Assembly (NCBI GenBank): GCA_963782465.1
Contig: CAWAJR010000003.1
Coordinates: forward strand, 372,001-436,000
Length of the DNA stretch: 64,000 nt
Source: JAODBJ01 sp963782465
Lineage (GTDB): Bacteria; Actinomycetota; Acidimicrobiia; IMCC26256; PALSA-610
Direction of reading: 5' to 3'
Positions 42,405 to 53,139 of this stretch are shown here, piece by piece. Position numbers and translations under genes: made by a program. The notes under the pieces were generated by a model. It made no database searches. It was not told the origin of the DNA and was given only the letters and a program-made list of their open reading frames with translations. Position 1 is the first letter of the stretch; each line of letters starts with the position of its first letter.

Positions 42405-44760
42405 GAAACGGTGACCGCCGCCGGCTTGCGACCGAGCTCGATCGGCGCGACCTCGTCGAGCGGAGGTCGGAGGCGGCGGCCGATCGTCGTGGTGCGACCG
42501 TAGAGCGTGGTGCGTTGCACGAGCGGGCGCCCGAGCGGTTCGACGATCGCCCGGAATTCGGCTTCGTCGAGTTCCTGGCCGTGGCTGGCGCCGGCGGCGC
42601 GTGAGATGTTCTCGTCCATCAGCGTGCCGCCGAGGTCGTTGGCCCCGGCCTGCAAGATCTGGCGCGCACCGCCGACCCCGCACTTCACCCACGACACCTG
42701 CACGTTGTCGATCCATCCGTGGTACGCGATCCGGCCGACGGCGTGCATGAGGAGCACCTCGCGCCACGTCGGGCCGGGCCGGGCCTTCTCCTGCAGGAAG
42801 ATCGGCGTCGCCATGTGCACGAAGGGCAGCGGTACGAACTCGGTGAACCCACCGGTTTCCTTCTGCAACGCGCGGGTCCGCACGAGGTGGCGGGCGACGT
42901 GCACTGGCCGTTCGACGCTGCCGAACATGATCGTGACGTTCGACCGCAAGCCGACCGCGTGCGCGCTGCGGTGCGCCTCGAGCCACTCGTCGGTGTTCAC
43001 CTTGTCGGGGCAGATGACCGCGCGTACCTCGTCGTCGAGGATCTCTGCCGCGGTCCCCGGCAACGTTGCGAGCCCGGCGCCACGCATGCGGGTGAGGTAG
43101 TCGCGCAGTGGCACACCGAGCCGGCGCGCCCCCTCGGTCACTTCGAGCGCGGTGAAACCGTGGACGTGGATCGACGGCGCGACGGCTTTGATCGCGGCGC
43201 AGATCTCCGCGTAGGTGTCGCCGTCGAAGTCGGGGTGGATCCCGCCCTGCATGCACACCTCGGTCGCGCCGCACTCGACAGCCTCGACCACGCGCCGCTG
43301 GATCTCCTCGATGTCGAGGAGGTACGGCTTGCCGCGCAGGTTGAGCGACAGGGGCCCTTCGAGAAGGCGCAGAAACGGCACTTGAACGTGCACACGTTGG
43401 TGTAGTTGATGTTGCGGTTCCGCACGAAGGTGACCTCGTCGCCGACGGTGCCGCGGCGGAACTGGTCGGCGACCTCGGCGACCCGACCGACCTCGCGGCC
43501 GCGCGCCGAGAGCAGCGTGACGAGTTCGTCGACGCCGGCTTCCTCTCCCGCGAGCACGCCGTCGAGCACCGCACCGACCGGGCCGCCGGCGCGGGCCGGG
43601 ATCGGCGGCGGGAGCAGCACCGGCGGGCGCGCGTCGCCACCCGCATCCCAGGTGCCGTCGCGGGCCAGACCTTCGAGGTCGGAGCGGACCTGCACCCGGA
43701 AGCGCAGGCCGGCGTCGATCCAGGTCTGCGGGTCGCGTACGAACTCGGGGTAGATCGTGAGGCGCGGCACGAGTTCCTTGCCCGACGCGTTCGTCGCCTC
43801 GCGCAACGCGTCGAGCGCGGGCCAGGGCCGCTCCGGGTTCACGTGGTCGATCGTGACCGGCGATACGCCACCCCAGTCGTCGATCCCCGCCGCGAGCAGC
43901 GACGACAGCTCGCCGGTGTCGCTGAGGTTCGGCGGCGCCTGCAGGTGCACGGTGGATGGGAGCACGAGGCGCGCCGCCGCGATCGTCCACAAGAACTCGT
44001 CGCGATCGCAGGCCGGTTCGCGGTGCATCGCGGTCCCCGGCTTCGGCAGGAAGTTCTGCACGATCACCTCTTGCACGTGACCGTGACGTTCGTGCGCGGC
44101 GCCGATCGCCCGCAACGCGTCGAGCCGTTCCTCGCGTGTCTCGCCGATCCCGACGAGGATGCCGGTGGTGAACGGCACTCGCGCCCGTCCGGCCGCTTCG
44201 AGGGTGGCGAGGCGCCGCTCGGGCGTCTTGTCGGGGGCACCGTGGTGCGGGCCGCCCGGTTCGCCGAGCCGGGCCGCCAACGTTTCGATCATCATCCCCT
44301 GCGACGGGCTCACGGGCCGCAGTCGCAACAGGTCTTCGTAGGAGAGCGCCCCTGCGTTCGCGTGGGGGAGGAGACCGGTTTCGTCGAGCACGGCGCGACA
44401 CGCGGCGACGAGGTAGTCGACGGTGCTGCCGTGACCCCGCTCCTGCAGCCAGGCCGCCGCGACCGGGTAGCGGTCTTCAGGGCCTTCGCCGAGGGTGAAG
44501 AGCGCTTCGTGGCAGCCCATCTCCGCGCCCCGACGCGCGATGTCGAGCACCGCTTCGAGTTCGAGGTACGGCGCGCCGAGGCGGGCGGGCGGCTTCGCGA
44601 ACGTGCAGTAGCCGCAACGGTCGCGGCACAACATGGTGAGCGGGATGAACACCTTCGGCGAGTAGGTGACGTGGTCGCCGAAGAGCCCGTCTCGCCGCGC
44701 CGACGCGGCGCGCATCACGTCGGCCAGTGGCGCGTGCGTGAGCTCGTGCAGGTCATCCAT
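42401..44760 (-). CDS. fbiC: FO synthase FbiC (CofG-CofH fusion), apparent one-base frameshift
   Basis: About 786 residues once repaired. The N-terminal CofG-like radical-SAM domain has Cys45-x3-Cys49-x2-Cys52 (CRDRCGYC). The C-terminal CofH-like domain has CTFKCRFC. Other CofH motifs: GGIHPDFDGDTYAEI, DKVNTDEWLEAHRSAH, TLMDENISRAAGASHG. The enzyme makes the deazaflavin FO, the chromophore of coenzyme F420, from tyrosine and a riboflavin precursor. The frame breaks just after CRFCAFSKGP; restoring one base in the GGGGCCC run at 43351-43357 gives KGPLSLNLRGKPY. ATG 44760 starts at MDDLHELTHAPLAD, after a GAGGGT box at 7 nt. Confidence 0.92.
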
Positions 44761-44809
44761 GGGTTCCACCCTCGGCCGGCCGGTTGTGCACACCGTTGTC
44801 ACCGCCACA

Positions 44810-45478
44810 CTATGCGGGCGCCCCGGCGAGCCCGGGCGACGCCGCCGCGCCGTCGACGAGCCAGATCACTTCCGCGGCCCGCACCCGTGCCGCCGGGAGG
44901 TCGGCGCCGGCGGCGACCGCCGCGAGCGCGTCGCGCTTGCCGGCACCGGCGACCGTGAACACCACGAGCGGTGACCGCTCGATCGCGGGGTAGGTGAAGG
45001 TAAGGCGCGGTGCCGGGTGCTTGTCGTCTTCGTTGTGAACGACGTAGCGGTCCAGCACGTCGAGCGCGGCGGTGCCGGGGAACAGCGACGCCGTGTGACC
45101 GTCGGGACCGAGCCCGAGGTGCAGGAACTCGATCGGTGGTTTCGCCGCGACGAGCGCGTCGTACGCGGCTGCCGCGTCGTCGATGCCGAGATCCGCTCGG
45201 TACATCGAGAAGATCTCGGACGGGTGGGCGACGTCGAGGAACGCCGCGCGCGCCATGCCTTCGTTCGATTCCGAGTCGCCGACCGGCACCCAACGCTCGT
45301 CGCTCATGAAGATGGCCGTTCCCGACCAGTCGACGTCGGCACCGGCGAGCAACTCGTAGCACTCGCGCGCCGTATCGCCGCCCGACAGCGCCATCGACGC
45401 GGGTGATCGGGCCACCACGAGGTCGCGGAAGGCCGAAGGAACGTCGTCGACGATGTGCAATTTCCCATTGAGCGCCAT
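44810..45478 (-). CDS. pgl: 6-phosphogluconolactonase
   Basis: A 222-residue DevB/Pgl-family protein: SPASMALSGGDTARECYELL, MSDERWVPVGDSESNEGMAR, FLHLGLGPDGHTASLFPGT and KRDALAAVAAGADLPAARVR. It hydrolyses 6-phosphogluconolactone to 6-phosphogluconate in the oxidative pentose-phosphate pathway. In F420-bearing Actinobacteria the lactone may come from F420-dependent glucose-6-phosphate dehydrogenase. Here pgl is 50 nt downstream in the neighbourhood of fbiC, though no fgd is in the window. Its ATG sits back to back with a possible ATG of the divergent glycosylase gene. Confidence 0.9.
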   Translation of the reverse strand: MALNGKLHIVDDVPSAFRDLVVARSPASMALSGGDTARECYELLAGADVDWSGTAIFMSDERWVPVGDSESNEGMARAAFLDVAHPSEIFSMYRADLGIDDAAAAYDALVAAKPPIEFLHLGLGPDGHTASLFPGTAALDVLDRYVVHNEDDKHPAPRLTFTYPAIERSPLVVFTVAGAGKRDALAAVAAGADLPAARVRAAEVIWLVDGAAASPGLAGAPA

Positions 45479-45497
45479 GACCGCATTGAATCACCGG

Positions 45498-46202
45498 GTG
45501 CCCCTGCTCGATCTGCCGGCCGTGCGCATGCCCCTCGAACTCGCCGACGCGCACCGCGCGCTGGCGGCCGGGGAACAGGTGCAGTGGCGCGTCCCGCGCG
45601 GTCGGGTATCGCAGCCGTGCCTTTCCGATCTCCTGGTCGGTGCGGGGTTCCGAGTCGAGCGGGTACGTTCCGGCGCGGCGGGGTTGACCGCTGCCACGAC
45701 GCGCCTGCGGACACTCCCCGACACCGTCGGGCCGCGTATGCGATTGCTCTGTGTCGGCCTGAACCCGAGCGAGTATGCGGCCGACGCGGGTGTCGGCTTC
45801 GCCCGCCCCGGCAACCGCTTCTGGCCCGCGATCCTTTCCGCCGGGATCGTGTCGCGCGACCGCGACCCGCGTGATGCGCTGGTGCGTCACGGCGTCGGGA
45901 TGACCGACCTCGTGAAGCGGGCGACGCCCCGCGCCGACGCGCTCCGGCCCGACGAGTACGTCGAGGGCGCGGAACGGCTGCGCCGGCTCGTGACGTGGCT
46001 CTCGCCGCGCGCGGTGTGCATCGTCGGGCTCACGGGTTGGCGCCACGCCGTCGACCGGAAGGCGCAACCCGGCTGGCAGGCCGAACCGTTCGGCGACCGG
46101 CCGCTCTACCTGATGCCGAACCCGAGCGGGCTGAACGCGCGGGTCTCGCTCGCGGCCTTCGCGCACCACCTCGCCGTGGCCGTTGGCCCGCCACCGCGCT
46201 GA
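45498..46202 (+). CDS. mug: G:T/U mismatch-specific uracil-DNA glycosylase (MUG/TDG family)
   Basis: A 234-residue MUG-like glycosylase. Motif 1 is LCVGLNPSEYAADAGVGFARPGNRFWP (in part, starting LNPS), motif 2 is MPNPSGLNARVS. VGMTDLVKRATPRADAL matches the family core. It removes uracil or thymine from G:U and G:T mismatches. The usual GINPG is GLNPS. Start GTG 45498 is chosen to avoid overlap with the pgl start, but ATG 45477 or 45528 is possible. The N-terminal ~85 residues before the fold are an extension (LLVGAGFRVERVRSGAAGLTA). Confidence 0.84.
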   Translation: MPLLDLPAVRMPLELADAHRALAAGEQVQWRVPRGRVSQPCLSDLLVGAGFRVERVRSGAAGLTAATTRLRTLPDTVGPRMRLLCVGLNPSEYAADAGVGFARPGNRFWPAILSAGIVSRDRDPRDALVRHGVGMTDLVKRATPRADALRPDEYVEGAERLRRLVTWLSPRAVCIVGLTGWRHAVDRKAQPGWQAEPFGDRPLYLMPNPSGLNARVSLAAFAHHLAVAVGPPPR

Positions 46203-46230
46203 GGCCGCACTAGGGTCGGTTCGCCTGCCC

Positions 46231-48371
46231 ATGTCGAAACCGTCGGCGTTCGAGCCCTCCCCCGACATCGCCCTCGCGACCGAGCGCCTCGGTGCGCACC
46301 TCCCCGCCGCGCTCGCGCCGCTCGCGCGCGTCGCGTACAACTACCGGTGGTCGTGGACGCCCGGCGCACGCGAAACGTTCGCCGCGATCGACCCGTCGCG
46401 TTTCGCCCGCGTCGGCGGCAACCCGGTCCGCCTGCTCACCGAAGCCGACGCCGACCTCGTCGACCGCGCCGCGGCCGACCCGGCGATCGTGGAGCGAGTG
46501 GCGGCGCTGGAGCGCACGCTGACCACCGATCTCGCCCGCCCGTTCAGCGGCCCGCTGTCGCCCGACCGGCCGGCCGCGTTCATGTGCGCGGAGTTCGGCA
46601 TCGACGCGTCCCTCCCGATCTACGCCGGCGGCCTCGGCGTGCTCGCCGGCGACATCCTGAAGGAGGCCTCCGACCTCGCGCTCCCGATGGTCGGGGTCGG
46701 TCTGCTCTACCGGCGCGGCTACTTCCACCAGCGTCTCGACACGCACGGTTTGCAGCACGAGTACTGGGTCGACATCGACCCCGACCGGCTGCCGGCGGCG
46801 CGGGTGTGCATCGACGACGAACCCTTCGTCGTCCACGTGCCGATCTTCGGGCGCCAGGTCGCGGCGCAGGTCTGGCGGGTCGACGTCGGTCGCATCCCGC
46901 TCCTGCTCCTCGACACCGATCTGCCCGAGAACGAAAAGGTCGACCGTTGGATCACAGCCCGCCTCTACGACGGCGACCCGGCGATCCGCCTCGCGCAGTA
47001 CGCGGTCCTCGGGCGCGGCGGGATCCGAGCGCTGCAGGGGCTCGGGATCGACCCGGCGGTCGTGCACCTGAACGAAGGCCATCCCGCGCTCGCCCTGCTG
47101 GAGCTCACCGCGCAACGCGTGAGCGCCGGTGCGACCTTCGCCGACGCGTTCGCCGCGACCCGGGACCAGGTGGTGTTCACGACCCATACGCCGGTGCCGG
47201 CCGGGAACGAGACCTACCCGGCGGGCCAGTTCCTCGGGGTCGTGGCCGATCTGGCCGCCGAACTCGGGATCGACGAGAAGCGCCTCCTCGGCCTCGGGCG
47301 GATCGACCCGTCCGACGGCGATGAACCGTCGGGCATGACCGCGCTCGCGATCCGGGGGCGCGCAGCACCAACGGCGTGAGCGCCCGCCACGGCGAGGTGT
47401 CGCGGGCGATGTGGCACGGGCTGTTCGACATCGGGCCCGACGATCCGACCCCCATCACGCACGTCACGAACGGGGTGCACGCCCCGACCTGGGTCGGCGG
47501 GCCGTTGCGAGCGCTGTTCGACACCTACTTGGGCGCCGACTGGGAACACCGGGCCGCCGACCCTGCCACCTGGCAGGGCATCGACGACATCCCCGACGAA
47601 GCCTTGTGGGAGGCCCGCCAGGCGCAACGCGCGAGCGTCGTCGCGATGGCGCGCGAACGCAGCGTCACCGACCGGCTCACCCGCGGGGAAACGCTCGACT
47701 ACGTCGAATCGGCGGCGCGCACCTTCGCCGAAGATGTGCTGACCATCGGGTTCGCGCGCCGCATCGCGACGTACAAGCGACTTCACCTCCTCGCGTACGA
47801 ACCGGAACGAGCGCTGCGCCTCCTCGAGAACGAACATGCCGTGCAGGTCCTCCTGGCGGGCAAGGCGCACCCGCGCGACGACGCGGCGAAGGCCGCACTG
47901 CAAAACCTGTTCTCGCTCCGGGCCTCACCGGAGATCTCGAGCCGGGTCGCGTTCATCGAGGACTACGACATCGCGCTCGGTCAGGTACTCACCGCCGGCT
48001 GCGACGTGTGGGTGAACGTGCCCCGCCCTCCGATGGAAGCGAGCGGCACGAGCGGGATGAAATCGGTGCTGAACGGCGGCCTGCAGGTGAGCGTGCTCGA
48101 TGGCTGGTGGGCCGAAGGCTTCGACGGCGACAACGGCTGGGCGATCGACGGCGACACCGACGGCGACGAACTCGCGCAGGACACCCGCCACGCCAACGCC
48201 CTCTACGACATCTTGGAAAACGAGGTCGTCCCGCAGTTCTACGACCGCGACGCGAACGGGGTACCGCGCGCGTGGGTGGCGCGCATGAAGCGGTCGCTGC
48301 GCACCCTGGCGCCTCGGTTCGCGGCGACGCGTATGGTCAACGACTACGTGCGCGACATCTACGAACCCTGA
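46231..48371 (+). CDS. glgP: alpha-glucan (glycogen/maltodextrin) phosphorylase, apparent one-base frameshift
   Basis: About 713 residues once repaired, the size of the short bacterial alpha-glucan phosphorylases. The N-terminal half has NYRWSWTPGARETF, FMCAEFGIDASLPIYAGGLG (in part) and HLNEGHPALALLEL. The C-terminal half has STNGVSARHGEVSRAMW (partly in the other frame), FARRIATYKRLHLL and the phosphate/PLP site EASGTSGMKSVLNG with the PLP lysine. The frame breaks at the GGGGG run 47354-47358; one added G restores IRGARSTNGVSARHG. It cleaves alpha-1,4-glucan with phosphate, giving glucose-1-phosphate that can feed the nearby pentose-phosphate genes. Its end overlaps tal by 13 nt (convergent). 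Confidence 0.9.
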
Positions 48372-49453
48372 GCGAGTTCGCGCGCCTTCTTCTCGAGGGT
48401 GTCGAGCGCATCGTGGAACGACGCGGAGAACGATGCGACGCCTTCGCGTTCGAGCGTGTCGGTGACGTCGTCGAAATCGACGCCGGCATCCGCCAGCGCC
48501 TGCATGACCGCGTGCGCGCCGGCGACGTCTTCCGAGACCGTTCCCGCTCGCATGCCGTCGTGATCGCGCAACGCGTCGACCGACGCCTGCGCGAGCGTGT
48601 TCACTGTGTGCGGGCCGATCAACTCGTCGACGTAGAGCGTGGGGGAGTAGGCCGGGTTCTTCGTCGATGTCGACGCCCACAGCGGCCGCTGCAACCGGGC
48701 CCCCTGGGCGGCGAGCGCGTCCCAGCGCTCGCCGGCGAAGCGCCGCTGGAACTGCTCGTAGGCGAGCTTGGCGTTGGCGACCGCGGCCTTGCCCCGTAGC
48801 TCGTGGCCGTCGGGCAGGCGGCGATCGGTTTCGGTGTCGACCCGGCTGACGAAGAACGACGCGACCGACGCCACCGACGACGGGTCGCCCCCGGCGTGGG
48901 CGAGCCGCTCCAGGCCCCGCAGGTAGGCGTCGATCACCTCGTCGTAGCGGGCAAGGCTAAAGATCAACGTGACGTTGACGTTGAGACCTGCCGCGATGGC
49001 GTCCTCGATCGAGGGCAGGCCTTCGCGCGTCGCGGGGATCTTGATCATCACGTTCCGGCGGCCGAGCTGCTCGAAGAGCTGCTTGGCCTGGGCCGTGGTC
49101 GCATCGGTGTCGTGCGCGAGGTCGGGATCGACCTCGATCGACACGAACCCGTCGCCGCCGCCTGCAGCTTCGTGCACCGGCATCAGCGTGCTCGACGCGT
49201 TGGTGATGTCGTCGAGCACCAGCGCCCAGTACGCGTCCTTGGTGGCAACCCCCCGGCGGGCCAGCTCGGCCAGTTGCTCGTCGTACGCGTCGCCGGCCGA
49301 CATGGCCTTCTCGAAGATCGTCGGGTTCGACGTGACCCCACGGATCCCGTCGTTGGCGACGAGATCGTGCAAACCACCGCGCGCGAGTGGGCGCGTGAGG
49401 TTGTCGTACCACGGCGACTGGCCGAACTCGAGCAGTTGTCGGATTGCGCTCAT
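48359..49453 (-). CDS. tal: transaldolase
   Basis: A 364-residue transaldolase of the tal/actinobacterial type. GIRGVTSNPTIFEKAM is the N-terminal signature, GFVSIEVDPDLAHDT the conserved strand, NVMIKIPATREGLPSIEDAI carries the Schiff-base Lys, and NVNVTLIFSLARYDEVIDAYL (in part) follows. RPLWASTSTKNPAYSPTLYV is the C-terminal signature. It transfers a dihydroxyacetone unit between sugar phosphates in the cytosol. The ATG overlaps the transketolase stop (ATGA), so tkt and tal are made together. Confidence 0.94.
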   Translation of the reverse strand: MSAIRQLLEFGQSPWYDNLTRPLARGGLHDLVANDGIRGVTSNPTIFEKAMSAGDAYDEQLAELARRGVATKDAYWALVLDDITNASSTLMPVHEAAGGGDGFVSIEVDPDLAHDTDATTAQAKQLFEQLGRRNVMIKIPATREGLPSIEDAIAAGLNVNVTLIFSLARYDEVIDAYLRGLERLAHAGGDPSSVASVASFFVSRVDTETDRRLPDGHELRGKAAVANAKLAYEQFQRRFAGERWDALAAQGARLQRPLWASTSTKNPAYSPTLYVDELIGPHTVNTLAQASVDALRDHDGMRAGTVSEDVAGAHAVMQALADAGVDFDDVTDTLEREGVASFSASFHDALDTLEKKARELAQGS

Positions 49454-51450
49454 GAACGATGCTCCTCCCCTTGGCGCGCGAGGAGATCTCGCGCGCGTTG
49501 GGCGACGTTGGACGCGGTGTAGCCCATCTTCTCCAGGACAACCTTCCCGGGAGCGGACACACCGAATGTGTCGATCGACAGCGAGTCGTCGGCGTAGCGG
49601 TCCCAACCGAAACTCGCGCCGGCTTCGACCGCGAAGGCCGGCACGCCGGCCGGCAGGACTGCGGTGCGGTACGCGCCGTCCTGCGCTTCGAACAGGTCCC
49701 ACGACGGCATCGAAACGACGCGCGCGTTCACCCCTTCACCCGCGAGGATGTCGCGCGCCGCGACGCAGAGGGAAACCTCCGAGCCGGTGCCGATGAGCAC
49801 GAGATCGAGCGGGCCGGGCGCTTCGTCGACGAGCGTGTACGCACCGCGGGGCACACCGTCGCCCGCGCGGTCGGCGCTCGCCGCGAGCACCGGGACACCT
49901 TGGCGGGTGAGGAGGATCGCGGTCGGCCCCTCGCCGTCGATGTGCACCCGCCACGCGACGGCAACCTCATTCGGATCGGCGGGCCGGATGACCCGGAGGC
50001 CCGGCATCGCGCGTATCGCCGCGAGCTGCTCGATCGGCTGATGCGTCGGGCCGTCCTCACCGAGGCCGACCGAATCGTGTGACCACACGAACGCGACCTT
50101 CGTGCGCGACAGCGCGGCGAGACGCACCGCACCGCGCATGTAATCGGAGAACACGAAGAACGTGCCGATGAACGGCAACGTCCCGGAGAACGCCATGCCG
50201 TTCGCGATGCCGCCCATGCCATGCTCGCGGACCCCGAACGGCACGAGGCGCGCACTCGCGTCGGCGGCGTCGATCGTGCTCGCGCCCTTCACCTTCGTTC
50301 CGGTGTTCCCGGTGAGGTCGGCACCACCACCGACCAGTCCCGGAACCAGGTCGAAGATCGCGCTCAGCACTTCCTGGCTCGCGACCCGCGTCGCGATCGG
50401 GTCGGCACCGGCCGCCCATACGGGCAGCTTCTCGTGCCACCCGGGCAGGCCGCGGCCCTCGAGACAGGCGTCGAACGCTTCGATCTTCGGTTGGTCGTGC
50501 GCGCCGATCTCATCACGCCGTTGCAACCATTCGTGGCGCGCACCGGCACTGCGGCTGCCGGCCGCCCGGTAGAAGTCGAGGACGTCGCCCGGCACCCAGA
50601 AGTCTTCCTGCGGCATCCCGAGAATGTCCTTGACGGCCGCGACTTCGTCGGCGCCGAGCGGGTTGCCGTGCGCCTTCTCGCTGTCGGTGAATTTCGGTGA
50701 CGGCCAACCGATGTGGCTGCGCAACACGAGCAGTGTGGGCCGGTCGTCGACGGTCATCGCGTCGCGCAACGCGGCCTCGAGCGCGTCGACGTCGTTCGCG
50801 ATCTCCCCGAGGCGCACGACGTTCCAGCGGTACCCCTCGAACCGTTTCACGACGTCGTCGGTCAGCGTGAGCTCGGTGTGACCGTCGATGGTGATGTGGT
50901 TGTCGTCGTAGACGAACACCAACCGGTTGAGGCCGAAGTGGCCCGCGAACGAGGCGGCTTCGTGGCTGATTCCTTCCATCAGGTCGCCGTCGCCGCAGAT
51001 GCCGAAGACATGGTGGTCGACGAGGTCGACACCGAAGCGCTGCCGCAGGTGCTTCTCGGCGAGCGCGATACCCACCGCGTTCGCGACCCCCTGGCCGAGG
51101 GGGCCGGTGGTCACCTCGACCCCGGCGGTGTGGTTCCGTTCGGGGTGGCCCGGCGTGCGCGAACCCCACTGGCGGAAGTCGCGCAGGTCGTCGAGTTCGA
51201 GCCCGAAACCGCAGAGGTAGAGCAGCGAGTAGAGCAGCATCGACGCGTGGCCGGCCGAGAGCACGAACCGGTCGCGGTCGGGCCAATCGGGATCGGACGC
51301 GTCGAACGTCATGATGCGGGTGAACAGGACGTGGGCGAGCGGGGCGAGCGCCATCGGGGTGCCGGGGTGGCCGGAGTTCGCCTTCTGCACGGCGTCCATC
51401 GCCAACCCGCGAATGACGTTGATGGAGCGTTGTTCGAGTTCGCTGGTCAC
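49450..51450 (-). CDS. tkt: transketolase
   Basis: A 666-residue thiamine-diphosphate transketolase. GLAMDAVQKANSGHPGTPMA starts the ThDP domain, ICGDGDLMEGISHEAASFAG (in part) is the Mg/ThDP motif (GDG...), and the pyrimidine domain holds LVPFGVREHGMGGIANGMAFSGTLPFIGTFFVFSDYMR (in part) with the catalytic Glu in REHGM. The C-terminal regulatory domain ends GKVVLEKMGYTASNVAQRA. It moves two-carbon units in the non-oxidative pentose-phosphate pathway. A TAACCT box about 26 nt upstream and an AAAGGGG ribosome-binding site indicate a short-leader transcript. Confidence 0.95.
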   Translation of the reverse strand: MTSELEQRSINVIRGLAMDAVQKANSGHPGTPMALAPLAHVLFTRIMTFDASDPDWPDRDRFVLSAGHASMLLYSLLYLCGFGLELDDLRDFRQWGSRTPGHPERNHTAGVEVTTGPLGQGVANAVGIALAEKHLRQRFGVDLVDHHVFGICGDGDLMEGISHEAASFAGHFGLNRLVFVYDDNHITIDGHTELTLTDDVVKRFEGYRWNVVRLGEIANDVDALEAALRDAMTVDDRPTLLVLRSHIGWPSPKFTDSEKAHGNPLGADEVAAVKDILGMPQEDFWVPGDVLDFYRAAGSRSAGARHEWLQRRDEIGAHDQPKIEAFDACLEGRGLPGWHEKLPVWAAGADPIATRVASQEVLSAIFDLVPGLVGGGADLTGNTGTKVKGASTIDAADASARLVPFGVREHGMGGIANGMAFSGTLPFIGTFFVFSDYMRGAVRLAALSRTKVAFVWSHDSVGLGEDGPTHQPIEQLAAIRAMPGLRVIRPADPNEVAVAWRVHIDGEGPTAILLTRQGVPVLAASADRAGDGVPRGAYTLVDEAPGPLDLVLIGTGSEVSLCVAARDILAGEGVNARVVSMPSWDLFEAQDGAYRTAVLPAGVPAFAVEAGASFGWDRYADDSLSIDTFGVSAPGKVVLEKMGYTASNVAQRARDLLARQGEEHRS

Positions 51451-51476
51451 ACACAGCCCCTTTCCGCGGCGCGGTC

Positions 51477-51482
51477 AGGTTA
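51477..51482 (-). promoter_or_regulatory. -10 box for the tkt-tal operon (leadered)
   Basis: TAACCT on the minus strand lies 26 nt before the ATG/GTG at 51450, with an AAAGGGG ribosome-binding site between. Confidence 0.45.
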
Positions 51483-51532
51483 AACCGGCCGCCCCGGGGG
51501 ACTGTGCCCACTCCCACGGTGGCGCCACCCGA

Positions 51533-52696
51533 TCACTCGAGGAACGTGGTGGCGCCGAAGACGACGAGGCTGGCGGTGAAACCGTGGAGGAAGTTGCGGC
51601 CGCCGACGGGGCCGATCTCGCCGGCGCAGAACGCGCCGGCGAGGGGCACGGCCCGAGCCGTTCCTCGACGACACCGGCATCGTGGTCGGCCTTACCGAAC
51701 AGGTGGGTCCCGCGACCGTTACACGTGAAGAGCAGTGCCCCTTCGCCCGACACGTTGCGCAGCATGACCCGAAGGTCTTCGTCGGCGGCCTTCGCGTCGC
51801 GGACCTGGAACTGCACCGTCTGGCCGACCTCGACGAACTCGCCGACCGCGAGGCCGCCGGTCTTCTCGTCGGCGCCGAGGAGGCTGCGAACGAGGAAGTC
51901 GCCGCGGCCGAAGTCGGCCCGGTGCTCGTCGACGACGACGCCCATGTGCAGCCCGTGGCGCATCAGCATCTGCTCGTCTTCGGGGAGGCTCGCAGCAACT
52001 TCCTGCAGCCGGCTGATGGCGCTCTTGCCGGCCAGTTCGGTGACGACGTTCCGGTTCGACTTGGTGACGGTGAAGGGCTGGCCGATCGGCCGGCAACCCT
52101 GCGAGACGACGGTACGGATCGCGACGTCGTCATCGAGGAGCACCCCGACGGCACCGGTTGTCGTGACCTTGCCGTCGCAGACGAGACGGTTGCCGCCCGC
52201 GCTCGGCGGCGGCCGAGGCGAGGCCGCCGACGACAACGAGGTCGGGCACCTGGTCGTTGCAGAGCCGCAAGAAGTCGTTCGCCGGGAAGGTGAACGGATC
52301 GGTGAGCAGGACGAGCGTGCCGCGGTCGGGAACCTCGTCGGGCCAACCGACGATCTCGACACCGTCGGCGGTGTCGACCAACTGCAACGACAAGGCGGTT
52401 GCGTGGCCGCTCCCGCCGAAACTGGCGGCGAACACCGACAGTGCCGGCTGATCTTCGACTTCGCGGCCGGTACCCACGACCGCCGCGGTCGTCGCGCCGA
52501 TGAACGCCTCGGGTTCGAGGAGGCGAAAAAGGCCGCTCGCGATGTCTTCGAACGCGCCGACGTGGTGGGGTGACGCGAAGCAGACGAGCAGGTCGGGACG
52601 TTCGCCGTCGAAGCGCTCCAGGATCTCGCCCGCGATCTCGCCGAGTGCCTCGACCGGGATCGGGTGCAGGGAAAGCGCCGCGGCGTACGTGTTCAT
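51533..52696 (-). CDS. FIST N/FIST C sensory domain protein, two apparent frameshifts
   Basis: About 388 residues once repaired. The FIST N half has PDLLVCFASPHHVGAFEDIAS, FIGATTAAVVGTGREVE and VPDLVVVGGLASAAAERG. The FIST C half has SQGCRPIGQPFTVTKSNRNVV (in part), FQVRDAKAADEDLRVML, GALLFTCNGRGTHLFGK and, in a third frame, AGEIGPVGGRNFLHGFTASL, ending near TGA 51533. The first break (about 52195-52203) is mended by a GC pair (ERAGGNRLVCDG), the second (about 51648-51654) by one C (LGPVPLAGAFCAG). FIST domains bind small ligands, possibly amino acids, as input sensors. Here they stand alone without an output domain. The partner is unknown. Confidence 0.8.
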
Positions 52697-52748
52697 TGCA
52701 TTGCGGCTTCGACCACTCTCAGCGCGCAGTTGAGGCGCATTTTTCGTG

Positions 52749-53132
52749 TCACGGCAGGATTGTCAACGGGACCGTTACCCGCGACCCGGTTTCGGGGACC
52801 ACACAACGGGCTTCGATCGAACCGGCCTCGGTGAACTCCAGTTCGGGCCGTACGAGCTGGCGGAAGAACTTGCCGGGCGGGTTGATGAAGACCGGGTCGA
52901 TCTTCTTGCCCATCTCCTCGCCGTTCTCGTGCACGAACGTGACTTCGAGGGTGCCGTTGCGACCTTCGTCGCTCTCGGCGCGCAGCAGGACCAGCAGGTG
53001 CGGGGTGAAGGTGGTCGGGAACGAGTCGAGGACGGTCGAGAAATAGGCGCCGGTGATGTCGATCCGGGTCGCCGGGCCCGCAACCTGGCGGAACGCAAGG
53101 TCTTCGACGAACAGGGCGGCGACAATCTCCAT
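52749..53132 (-). CDS. conserved hypothetical protein, 127 residues (DUF6941-like)
   Basis: A small soluble beta-rich protein: MEIVAALFVEDLAFRQVAG, ATRIDITGAYFSTVLDSFP, HLLVLLRAESDEGRNGTLEV and RVTVPLTILP at the C-terminus. The start MEIVAALF...D and the TFVHENGEEMGK stretch resemble the DUF6941 group, a family of unknown function. I am unsure of that match. A leaderless TAGGCT promoter lies 7 nt before the ATG, so it is a separate transcription unit from the lut operon, with the FIST gene 53 nt downstream. Confidence 0.55.
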   Translation of the reverse strand: MEIVAALFVEDLAFRQVAGPATRIDITGAYFSTVLDSFPTTFTPHLLVLLRAESDEGRNGTLEVTFVHENGEEMGKKIDPVFINPPGKFFRQLVRPELEFTEAGSIEARCVVPETGSRVTVPLTILP

Positions 53133-53139
53133 CGCGCGA

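Noticed and set aside
43351..43357. Programmed ribosomal frameshift in fbiC
   Set aside because: The same type of break occurs in many unrelated genes at ordinary G/C runs, with no slippery heptamer, so sequence error is simpler.
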